From contig JACXUV010000018.1 of the NCBI GenBank assembly GCA_014763715.1, forward strand, positions 1 through 64,000: a DNA stretch of 64,000 bases. Reading direction: 5' to 3'. Each line of letters opens with the position of its first letter. Position 1 is the first letter of the stretch. A program made the translations under genes and the position numbers. This DNA is from Rhodobacterales bacterium. GTDB lineage: Bacteria; Pseudomonadota; Alphaproteobacteria; Caulobacterales; Hyphomonadaceae. Shown piece after piece: positions 51,363-59,134 of this stretch. The notes under the pieces were generated by a model. That model was given only the letters and a program-made list of their open reading frames with translations, was not told where the DNA came from and did no database searches.

Positions 51363-52448
51363 ATGAGCCATGACATGGAAGCCGTCGGGGCTGCCTCCCT
51401 CGGCGCGCTGACATCCGGCGAACATCATCCGGTCACGCAGGGCGAACCCTGCCGCAATTGCGGGGAAATCGTCGCCGAGCGCTATTGTACGCGCTGCGGG
51501 CAGCTCGCCTCCAACTTTCACCGGCCGTTCTTCAGCCTGGTGGCATCGAGCCTGGCCGACACGTTTGCGCTCGACAGCCGGCTGTGGCGCTCGGTGCCGA
51601 TGTTGCTGTTCCGGCCGGGGCGGATGACGCGCAACTACCTGGACGGCAAGCGCGCCCGTTATGTGCCGCCCTTCCGGCTGTTCCTGCTCACGTCCGTCAT
51701 ATTCTTCCTTACCGTGTTTGGCCTCGGCGACCAGCTCGGCTGGTACAAGGACTGGCACATTGCTCCCGGTTCGCCGGTGCAAGTGTCTGAGACGGATCGG
51801 GACAGCGCCATTGCGGCCCTGAAGGAACAACTCGCCCGCGAGGACTTGTCCCCCGAAAGCCGGGCCCGGGCGACGGCCGCGCTGGAAGCCTTCGAAACCG
51901 ATGTGCAACTGCCCTTCGTGGCAGAGGACGGCACCGTCGACCGCCAGGCGCTGGATGAGGCCATTGAGCAGAGGGCCAATGATGGCGCCTCGCCGGCGGA
52001 AATCCGGGAATTGAAGCGGGCAGGGGAGCAGGTGGCCCGCGTTTTCGAGAATCAGGACCAGTTCGCCGCGCGTTTCCGGGAGTGGGCACCGCGCTTCAGC
52101 CTGATGTTCATGCCGCTTCTGGCGCTGATGCTGACCATTCTTTACGCGTGGCGGCGCAAGGTCTTCGTCTACGACCATGTGATCGTGGCGCTGCACTTCC
52201 AGACCTTCGTTTACAGCCTGTTGACCATGCTGCTGCTCTGCGCGGCTTTCCTGCACACAGGGGTGGGCTGGCTGGTCACGGCCGGCAGCTGCTGGGGCAT
52301 CTGGTATCTCTACCGCCTGCTCCGGGTGACCTATGGCACCGGCCGCTTCATGGCGGCGCTTCGTACCTCCATTTTGTTGATTCTGGGCATAACCGTGCTG
52401 TTTCTGCTGGCCCTTGGGCTGGTTATCCTCAGTTTTCTCCTCACCTGA
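51363..52448 (+). CDS. DUF3667 membrane protein with zinc ribbon
   Basis: This 361-residue protein has a zinc-ribbon pair CRNCG and YCTRCG (about 31-48) and the family block RPGRMTRNYLDGKRARYVPP. A first helix (FRLFLLTSVIFFLTVFGL), a cytoplasmic or periplasmic helical insert of about 110 residues, and four C-terminal helices follow. DUF3667 function is unknown. It starts 25 bases after the oppA pseudogene. Confidence 0.85.
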   Translation: MSHDMEAVGAASLGALTSGEHHPVTQGEPCRNCGEIVAERYCTRCGQLASNFHRPFFSLVASSLADTFALDSRLWRSVPMLLFRPGRMTRNYLDGKRARYVPPFRLFLLTSVIFFLTVFGLGDQLGWYKDWHIAPGSPVQVSETDRDSAIAALKEQLAREDLSPESRARATAALEAFETDVQLPFVAEDGTVDRQALDEAIEQRANDGASPAEIRELKRAGEQVARVFENQDQFAARFREWAPRFSLMFMPLLALMLTILYAWRRKVFVYDHVIVALHFQTFVYSLLTMLLLCAAFLHTGVGWLVTAGSCWGIWYLYRLLRVTYGTGRFMAALRTSILLILGITVLFLLALGLVILSFLLT

Positions 52449-52521
52449 CCGCGTTTGCCTCGCAAACTGAGGCAAATAAACCACACCCCGCCGGTTTCGA
52501 TGACAGAACGGTAACGGCGCG

Positions 52522-52551
52522 TTGACGCTTAGGTGACGAGGGCCTTATCGA
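52522..52551 (+). promoter_or_regulatory. Candidate promoter of the TonB-dependent receptor gene
   Basis: TTGACG (52522-52527), an 18-base spacer and TATCGA (52546-52551) resemble sigma-70 boxes, about 80 bases upstream of the GTG start. The predicted transcript would begin just before the two leader hairpins. Confidence 0.4.
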
Positions 52552-52562
52552 TATGGCCAAGT

Positions 52563-52604
52563 CCCGGATTTCAGGGGTCCGGGCATGCATCTCTCATGAG
52601 ATGC
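52563..52604 (+). other. Two tandem hairpins in the leader of the TonB-dependent receptor mRNA
   Basis: CCCGGA (52563-52568) pairs with TCCGGG (52578-52583), and GCATCTC (52587-52593) pairs with GAGATGC (52598-52604) around TCAT. The second ends 13 bases before the GGAGG ribosome-binding site (52618-52622). They may stabilise the mRNA or control its translation. Confidence 0.45.
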
Positions 52605-52628
52605 GGTTCAACTTTTGGAGGTACTATA

Positions 52629-55600
52629 GTGAACGGGAAAACCATGAAGTCCCGCCTGCTTGCCTCGTCCGTTTTTGCGGGCGCAGCATTCATGGCGCAG
52701 GCGAACATGCTCGCCATTGCCCAGGAAGCGGACGAAGCCGTCGATACCGTGGAAACAACCACGGAAGACGCCACCGCCCGCCAGCAAACGGTCTACGTGA
52801 CGGGTTCGCGTATTCAGTCGCCGAACATGACGACGACCAGCCCGGTTTCGTCTGTTTCGGCTGAAGACATCAAACTGCAGGGTGTTACCCGCGTTGAAGA
52901 CCTGGTCACCCAGCTGCCGCAGGCTTTCGCCTCGCAGAACTCGACCGTTTCCAACGGTGCATCCGGTACCGCAACGGTCTCGCTGCGTAACCTCGGCGCT
53001 GAGCGTACGCTGGTCCTGATCGACGGCAAGCGCATGCCTTACGGCTCGCCGAATGACGCCGCAGCCGACCTCAACCTGATCCCGGGCGCGCTGGTTGAGC
53101 GCGTTGACGTCCTGACGGGCGGCGCTTCGGCTGTCTACGGTTCGGACGCTATTGCCGGCGTCGTCAACTTCATCATGAAGAGTGACTTCGAAGGCGTTCA
53201 GGTCGACACGCAGTATGGCTTCTACCAGCACAACAACGACTACGACACGAACGGCAACCTTCGTGACGTGATCTCGCAGCGTGCTGTTGGCAACCCGGCG
53301 CAGTTCCAACTGCCGGGCGACAACATCATGGACGGTTACTCGAAAGAGATCACCGCCATCATGGGTATCAACACCGATGACGGCCGTGGTAACCTGACCG
53401 CATGGCTTGGCTACCGTAACAACGACGAAGTGATGCAAGCCGACCGTGACTATTCGGCATGCTCCATCGGTTCTGCCTCGGCAACCGGCTTCACCTGCGG
53501 TGGTTCCTCGACCTCCTATCCGGGCCGTTTCACCGACTTCTCGACCTTCAACTACACGATCGATCAGGCCACCGGCGAATTCCGTGACTTCAACGGCGAC
53601 CTCGACCAGTACAACTACGGTCCGCTGAACTTCTATCAGCGTCCGGACCAGCGTTACACGGTCGGCTTCAACGGCCACTACCAGGTCAACGACTATGTCG
53701 AAGCCTACTCCCAGTTCATGTTCATGGACTATGAGTCGAACTCGCAGATCGCTCCGTCGGGTAACTTCTTCGCAACCAGCACCCTGAACTGCGACAACCC
53801 GCTCGTCTCGGATTCGCAGCTGGCAGCTATCGGCTGTACGCAGGCGATGATCGACGCTGGCGACTCCATCGACATGTACATCGCTCGTCGTAACGTCGAA
53901 GGCGGCGGCCGTCAGGACCACCTGGGCTACCAGACCTATCGCGGCGTTGCTGGCCTGCGCGGTGACCTCTACAAGGCTCCGGGCTGGACCTATGACGTGT
54001 CGGCTCAGTACTCGCAGGTCTCCCTGACCCGCGCTTACACGAACGAGTTCTCGATCACGCGCATGAACCGCGCTCTGGATGTTATTACGGGTCTGGATGC
54101 AGACGATCCGCTGCGTAATGATGAAACGCATAACCTTGCACCAGGCGAGATCGGTTGCCGCAGCGTCGACAATGGCACCGATCCGAACTGTCTGCCGTGG
54201 GATATCTTCACGATCGGCAACGTGACCCCGGAAGCTCTGTCTTACCTGCAGGTTCCGCTGCTCCAGAACGGTACGACGACCCAGAACATCGTGTCTGGCG
54301 TTCTGACCGGTGACATTGGCCAGTACGGCTTCAAATCGCCGGCAGCGAACAGCGGCCTTCAGGTTGCTATCGGTGCTGAATACCGCCGCGACGCTCTGGA
54401 ATCGATCACCGACAACTCGTTCGCAACGGGTGACGGCGCTGGCCAGGGTGGCCCGACCATCGGCATGTCCGGTGCAATCGATGCCTACGAACTCTTCGGC
54501 GAATTCCAGATGCCGCTGATCGAAGGCAAGCCGGGCGTTGAGCTCCTCTCCATCGAGGGTGCTTATCGTTACTCCGACTACTCCACGGGCATCAGCTCCG
54601 ACTCGTACAAACTCGGTGCAGACTATGCTCCGACGTCGGACATCCGCTTCCGTGCTTCCTACCAGCAGGCCGTTCGCGCACCGAACGTCATCGAGCTGTT
54701 CCAGGCACAGGGCTTCAACCTGTTCGACATGGACGATGACCTCTGCGACTTCACCGATCCGGCCGGCGACGGCACGGGTGGTGCAGCTTGTATCGGTACG
54801 AACCCGTGGCAGGTGACTCAGGCACAAGCTGATGGCGGTGCTCTGACCTCGCCGGCAGGCCAGTACAACTACCTGCAAGGTGGTAACCCGGACCTGCAGC
54901 CGGAAGAAGCTGAAACCTGGACGGTTGGCTTCGTGGCAACGCCGTCGTTCCTGCCGGGCTTCTCGGCATCGGTCGACTACTATGACATCCAGATCACCAA
55001 GGCGATCTCGACTGTCGGCGCATCGATCAGCATGCAGCTCTGCTACCTCGAAGGTGACGCAGATGCCTGTAACCGCATCGTTCGTAACGCTAACGGCCAG
55101 CTCTGGGTCGGCAGCGGTAACGTGATCGACACGAACACCAACATCGGTGGTGTGTCGACCTCGGGTATCGACGTCTCGGCTGCTTACGGCATGGACATCG
55201 GTACGTACGGTTCGCTGAACTTCACGATGAACGGCACCTGGCTCGACAGCATGGACTGGGATCCGATCGGTCAGTCCTTCGCTGAGTACAGCTGTGTTGC
55301 TGCTTATGGTAACGACTGCCTTGCGCCGACTCCGGAATGGCGTCACCGCGCCCGCGTCAGCTGGACCACCCCGGTTGACGGTCTCGATGTCTCCGCTACC
55401 TGGCGTTACATCGGTTCCGTGGATCTGAAGTCGGGCGACAGCTATGTCACCGGCCGTGTGGACTCCTCTCTGGACGCTCAGAACTACATCGACCTGGCCG
55501 GCACTTGGGCCGCGAAGGATTGGGTCACGTTCCGCGCTGGTGTGAACAACGTGCTGGATCAAGATCCGCCGCTGTCCGCTTCGACCGGTACGACGGGTAA

Positions 55601-55673
55601 CGGTAACACCTACCCGCAGACCTATGACGCTCTGGGCCGTTACTTCTTCGTCGGCGCGACGTTCGACTTCTAA
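52629..55673 (+). CDS. TonB-dependent outer-membrane receptor
   Basis: A 1014-residue receptor. GTG 52629 is chosen because GGAGG lies six bases upstream; ATG 52644 would drop five residues. A signal peptide ends near ANMLAIAQ, then comes a TonB-box-like stretch (QQTVYVTGSRIQSP) and the plug domain (about 60-180, ending GGASAVYGSDAIAGVVNFIM). The barrel ends with FFVGATFDF, a terminal Phe as for BamA substrates. Codons are strongly biased (GGT, CGT, GCT, AAC), unlike neighbours, pointing to very high expression. The substrate is unknown; no TonB, ExbB or regulator is adjacent. Confidence 0.93.
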   Translation: MNGKTMKSRLLASSVFAGAAFMAQANMLAIAQEADEAVDTVETTTEDATARQQTVYVTGSRIQSPNMTTTSPVSSVSAEDIKLQGVTRVEDLVTQLPQAFASQNSTVSNGASGTATVSLRNLGAERTLVLIDGKRMPYGSPNDAAADLNLIPGALVERVDVLTGGASAVYGSDAIAGVVNFIMKSDFEGVQVDTQYGFYQHNNDYDTNGNLRDVISQRAVGNPAQFQLPGDNIMDGYSKEITAIMGINTDDGRGNLTAWLGYRNNDEVMQADRDYSACSIGSASATGFTCGGSSTSYPGRFTDFSTFNYTIDQATGEFRDFNGDLDQYNYGPLNFYQRPDQRYTVGFNGHYQVNDYVEAYSQFMFMDYESNSQIAPSGNFFATSTLNCDNPLVSDSQLAAIGCTQAMIDAGDSIDMYIARRNVEGGGRQDHLGYQTYRGVAGLRGDLYKAPGWTYDVSAQYSQVSLTRAYTNEFSITRMNRALDVITGLDADDPLRNDETHNLAPGEIGCRSVDNGTDPNCLPWDIFTIGNVTPEALSYLQVPLLQNGTTTQNIVSGVLTGDIGQYGFKSPAANSGLQVAIGAEYRRDALESITDNSFATGDGAGQGGPTIGMSGAIDAYELFGEFQMPLIEGKPGVELLSIEGAYRYSDYSTGISSDSYKLGADYAPTSDIRFRASYQQAVRAPNVIELFQAQGFNLFDMDDDLCDFTDPAGDGTGGAACIGTNPWQVTQAQADGGALTSPAGQYNYLQGGNPDLQPEEAETWTVGFVATPSFLPGFSASVDYYDIQITKAISTVGASISMQLCYLEGDADACNRIVRNANGQLWVGSGNVIDTNTNIGGVSTSGIDVSAAYGMDIGTYGSLNFTMNGTWLDSMDWDPIGQSFAEYSCVAAYGNDCLAPTPEWRHRARVSWTTPVDGLDVSATWRYIGSVDLKSGDSYVTGRVDSSLDAQNYIDLAGTWAAKDWVTFRAGVNNVLDQDPPLSASTGTTGNGNTYPQTYDALGRYFFVGATFDF

Positions 55674-55700
55674 GTCGGCTCGCCCAACGGCAAAATCGGG

Positions 55701-55735
55701 AACGGCGGTCCTTCGGGACCGCCGTTTTCTTTTGG
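55701..55735 (+). terminator. Strong terminator after the TonB-dependent receptor gene
   Basis: AACGGCGGTCC (55701-55711) and GGACCGCCGTT (55716-55726) form a perfect 11-bp stem capped by a TTCG tetraloop and followed by a T-rich run. It lies 27 bases past the stop. The rest of the 225-base gap to 55899 shows nothing else. Confidence 0.9.
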
Positions 55736-55898
55736 GGTGTGTATCTGGCGGGAAGGGCGGACCGGTACTGCCAGGTGCACTCAACTGCAAAGCGCACTCA
55801 GGCGCCCGCCATACACGGTCCATACACGGTGTTTACATGGTGCTTTTTATTGCCCGCTGCGGCCGGACTATCCAACCGGTTCGCGTCGGAGGGCGGCG

Positions 55899-56792
55899 TC
55901 AGTCGTCTGCGCGCCAGCGGGCATAGATCGCCGTCGGAAGCAGGCGGTCGGAGTCTTTCTGGGGCAGGGCCATCTCGCCCATTTCCATCGTGCCGCCGAA
56001 GGGCTTCAGCCGGTCTGCCAGGGCCTGGGCCAGGGCGAGGTATGACAGGCGCACGGCGTAGGCCGTGAGGATCACGAAGCGTGGCCGGTCACTTAAAAGG
56101 TCGCGCACAGTGTCCAGTAATTCCGGGAGATTTTCCTCAAACCGCCAGGTCTCGTTCTTGGGGCCGCGGCCGAATTTCGGCGGGTCCAGGATGATCGCGT
56201 CATAGCGGTTGCCACGTCGGATTTCACGGGCGGTGAACTTCATCGCATCGTCGGCGATCCAGCGGATGGGGCGGTCATCCAGGCCGCTGAGGGACTGGTT
56301 TTCCTTGCCATAGCCGTTCGATTTGGGGCTCGCATCGAGGTGGATGACCTCTGCGCCGGCGGCTGCGCAGGCGAGCGACATCATTCCGGTATAACCGAAA
56401 AGATTCAAGGCACTGATGGGGCGTCCGGCGGTGCGGATCTGTTCCTGTGCGAAGCGCCAGTGGACCGAATGTTCCTGGAAAATGCCCATGTGCCGGAAGG
56501 CGGTGCGGCGGGCGTTGAAGGTCAGCCCGTTCCAGCGCATCGGCCAGGTGTCCAGCGCTTTGGGGGAGAGGATTTCCCAGCTGCCGGAGCCATCTTCATC
56601 ATTGTTTTTGCTGGAAAAACGGGCATCCGCACGCCAGCTTTGCACGGGCTGGGCCGGTTCCCAGAAGGCCTGCGGGTCCGGCCGGATCACGGTCTGGCTG
56701 CCGAAGCGTTCCAGCTTCTGCAGGTGGCCGGAATCGAGCAGGGCATAGTCTTCCCAGTCGTCCGCGACGAGCAGTTTTGTCTCAGTTTTCAT
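55899..56792 (-). CDS. RlmI/RlmK-type SAM-dependent methyltransferase
   Basis: This 297-residue class I methyltransferase has the SAM motif NLFGYTGMMSLACAAAGAEV, an acidic strand end VIHLDAS, and the catalytic-region motif AIILDPPKFGRGPKNE, as in the 23S rRNA m5C/m7G methyltransferases RlmI and RlmK. The N-terminal ~100 residues are beta-rich. The exact target base is unknown. Its ATG overlaps the stop of the SpoU gene by four bases, so the two RNA methyltransferases are coupled. Confidence 0.82.
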   Translation of the reverse strand: MKTETKLLVADDWEDYALLDSGHLQKLERFGSQTVIRPDPQAFWEPAQPVQSWRADARFSSKNNDEDGSGSWEILSPKALDTWPMRWNGLTFNARRTAFRHMGIFQEHSVHWRFAQEQIRTAGRPISALNLFGYTGMMSLACAAAGAEVIHLDASPKSNGYGKENQSLSGLDDRPIRWIADDAMKFTAREIRRGNRYDAIILDPPKFGRGPKNETWRFEENLPELLDTVRDLLSDRPRFVILTAYAVRLSYLALAQALADRLKPFGGTMEMGEMALPQKDSDRLLPTAIYARWRADD

Positions 56793-57610
56793 CGGAAATC
56801 CCGCTGCCGCCAGGCTTCGTACACCATGATCGCCGTCGCCTGCGCCAAATTCAAACTATCCGCCCCGCCGCGCATGGGGATTAGGACGAGTTGGTCGCAG
56901 TCGGCTTCGACGGCGGGGGGGAGGCCGGCCTGTTCGTTGCCCATCAGGATGACTGTATCCTGTTGCAGATTCACCAGATCGTGGCGCTCGGTGCCGTTTA
57001 CGGAGGCGGCGACGGAGGCGAGGCCTGCCTTGCGGCGCCAGGTTTCGAATTCTTCGTAGGAGGCGGCCGCGAAGGGCATGTCGAACAGCGAGCCCATAGA
57101 GGCGCGTACGGCCTCGAAACTGTAAGGGTCACAACAGGTTCCGACGAGGATCACCCCATCCGCACCGGCACAGTCGGCGGTCCGCAGGATGGTGCCCAGA
57201 TTGCCCGGATCACGCACTTCATAAAGGGCGACGAAAAGCGACTTCCGCGGACTATCCCGGACTTCCAGCTGGTCAAGCGTGACTTTGCGCTGCTTGAACG
57301 TTGCTATGACGGACTGGGCATTGTCCTTGTGCGTGATCTTCGACATCAGCCGTTCCGGCACCAGCACCACGCGCGCGCCGGCGGCCTCGGCCTTGTCGGC
57401 GAGGGCGGCGATGTGCGGGCGGTCTGCCACGGCGGCGGCAACGATCAGCGTGTCCGGCTGCCAGTTATTGGCGAGGCCCTGTTCCACGAGACGCGCGCCC
57501 TCGGCCAGGAACAGGCCGCTGGTCTGGCGCTCTTTTTTCCGCTCCAGCCCCTTGAGGGATTTGATCAGCGGGTTGGACGGGGAGGTCAGGGTTTCTGGCG
57601 GACGTTTCAT
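56789..57610 (-). CDS. TrmH/SpoU-family RNA 2'-O-methyltransferase
   Basis: This 273-residue knotted methyltransferase has an N-terminal substrate-binding domain (NPLIKSLKGLERKKERQTSG, FLAEGARLVEQGL) and the SPOUT domain with VRDPGNLGTILRTADCAGAD, ILMGNEQAGLP and PMRGGADSLNLAQATAIMVY, motifs 1-3 of TrmH. The ATG at 57610 is used. Targets in the family are 23S rRNA or tRNA riboses. Confidence 0.9.
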   Translation of the reverse strand: MKRPPETLTSPSNPLIKSLKGLERKKERQTSGLFLAEGARLVEQGLANNWQPDTLIVAAAVADRPHIAALADKAEAAGARVVLVPERLMSKITHKDNAQSVIATFKQRKVTLDQLEVRDSPRKSLFVALYEVRDPGNLGTILRTADCAGADGVILVGTCCDPYSFEAVRASMGSLFDMPFAAASYEEFETWRRKAGLASVAASVNGTERHDLVNLQQDTVILMGNEQAGLPPAVEADCDQLVLIPMRGGADSLNLAQATAIMVYEAWRQRDFR

Positions 57611-57709
57611 GGCTTGTGTATGGCGTGTGGCGGGACTCTTGCGACGGGTCCCTGAATAGGGCATCCCATCACAAAGGGAATGCCTAACAGGAGGTTAGCG
57701 GGGTCCCGA

Positions 57710-59134
57710 ATGAAAATGCTCGATTACCTGCTGGCGCCAGTCGCGCTGGTGGGCCTCGTGGCAACGGGATGGTGGGGGCTGTACCAGTCTCCGCAGCGGC
57801 CTGCAAACCTGGCCGCGCAGCTTGAGCAGGATGCCAACGCCGCCCTTGCCCGAAATGGATACGACTGGGCCCATGTGCGCATGAACGGCCAGCGGGCTGT
57901 GCTGACGGGGGCTGCCCCGTCGGAAGATGCGGCCATGGCAGCTGCCGAGACCATTCTGCATTCAGCCTGGACGGGCGGTGTCGTCGTGGGCGGGGTAACG
58001 GTGGTGGAGGTTGCGGTCGATCCCGGCCTGCCGGTTTCGCCGTTTTCCTGGCGTGCGCAGAAACTGGCCGATGGCCGTATCATCCTGTCCGGACATGTGC
58101 CTTCGCGCATGATCGCCAGTCAGATCGAGGCGGAGGCGACGCGCCTGTCCGGCGGGCAGGCACCGGAAAACCGCATGGAAGTCGCCGCCGGTGCGCCGGG
58201 AGGCAACTGGCAGGGCGTGGCCCGGTTCGGTCTGGCTCTTCTGTCGGAACTGGATAGCGGCGATGTGCGCCTGATCGACAACACGCTGCGTGTTGGCGGG
58301 GTGGAAGCCGACCCGGCGGAGCGGGCACGCCTGTCGGCGCAGGTCTCCGCGCTGGCAGCGCCTTATCGCGGCGCGCCGCTGATCAAGGGCCTGCCTGTCT
58401 GGACGGCGACTTATACGCCGGATGGGCTGGTGCTTGCGGGCAAGGTGCGGACCGAGGCGCAGCGGATGGACTTGCTGGGCATCGCACAGGCACAGGCTAC
58501 GGGAAGCGTGATCGACCAGATGACGCTGGCCCCGGACATGCCCGATGCCTGGGTGGCGCCCGTGCGGACGGGCCTTGCCTCCTTTGCCCGGTTCCGGAAT
58601 GGAGAAATGGGCTACTATCCCGCTGAAGGCGATGTCGGCATCGCCATCGAAGGTGAAGCGCCGCCCAGCGCCATCCATTTCCTGAAGCAGGACATGACCC
58701 ATGCCGGGGCGGGCCTGCCGGTTACAGTCTGGGCCTATCCGGTGGATGTGGACGTGCCAGAAGTTCAGGGGATCGACTTTGGGGGTGACCCCGTCGCGGC
58801 CTGCCAGCAGGGCATGGATGCTGTGCTGGCAGCGAATCCTGTTGTGTTTGAAGGGGAGGGCGCAGTCCTTTCCCGTGAGAGCGGCGCGGCGCTCGACAAG
58901 GCTCTGGCCGTGTCACATCTCTGCCTAGCTGATCTGGTATTCGAGGTGGATGGACCTGCCGATTCGGCGCGCGCTGAAGCGGTTGTGTCCTATTTCACGG
59001 CAGCCGGGTTTGACCCGGCCCGCCTGTCTGCGCTTGGCTATGGCCCTGACCCGTCAGGGCAGTCTAATGACAATGCAGAAGGCCAGGCGGCCAACCCGCG
59101 GATTGAAATCAGAGTTCTGACACGGAGCGACTAA
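57710..59134 (+). CDS. Membrane-anchored protein with BON-like repeats and OmpA-like C-terminus
   Basis: This 474-residue protein has an N-terminal helix (LLAPVALVGLVATGWWGL), then several beta-alpha modules resembling BON domains (WAHVRMNGQRAVLTGAAPSE, ADGRIILSGHVPSRMIASQI, YTPDGLVLAGKVRTEAQRMD). The C-terminus is a degenerate OmpA-like domain (VVFEGEGAVLSRESGAALDK to NPRIEIRVLTRSD). It would link the inner membrane to the envelope or wall. The start at 57710 is preferred; 57680 and 57716 are possible. Its TAA overlaps the ATG of the next gene by one base. Confidence 0.75.
   Translation: MKMLDYLLAPVALVGLVATGWWGLYQSPQRPANLAAQLEQDANAALARNGYDWAHVRMNGQRAVLTGAAPSEDAAMAAAETILHSAWTGGVVVGGVTVVEVAVDPGLPVSPFSWRAQKLADGRIILSGHVPSRMIASQIEAEATRLSGGQAPENRMEVAAGAPGGNWQGVARFGLALLSELDSGDVRLIDNTLRVGGVEADPAERARLSAQVSALAAPYRGAPLIKGLPVWTATYTPDGLVLAGKVRTEAQRMDLLGIAQAQATGSVIDQMTLAPDMPDAWVAPVRTGLASFARFRNGEMGYYPAEGDVGIAIEGEAPPSAIHFLKQDMTHAGAGLPVTVWAYPVDVDVPEVQGIDFGGDPVAACQQGMDAVLAANPVVFEGEGAVLSRESGAALDKALAVSHLCLADLVFEVDGPADSARAEAVVSYFTAAGFDPARLSALGYGPDPSGQSNDNAEGQAANPRIEIRVLTRSD

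Noticed and set aside
52608-55823. 1071-codon open frame opposite the TonB-dependent receptor
   Set aside because: It mirrors a gene with strongly biased codons, which removes stops on the other strand. The translation has no domain, is Arg/Val-rich, and the plus-strand protein is unmistakable.
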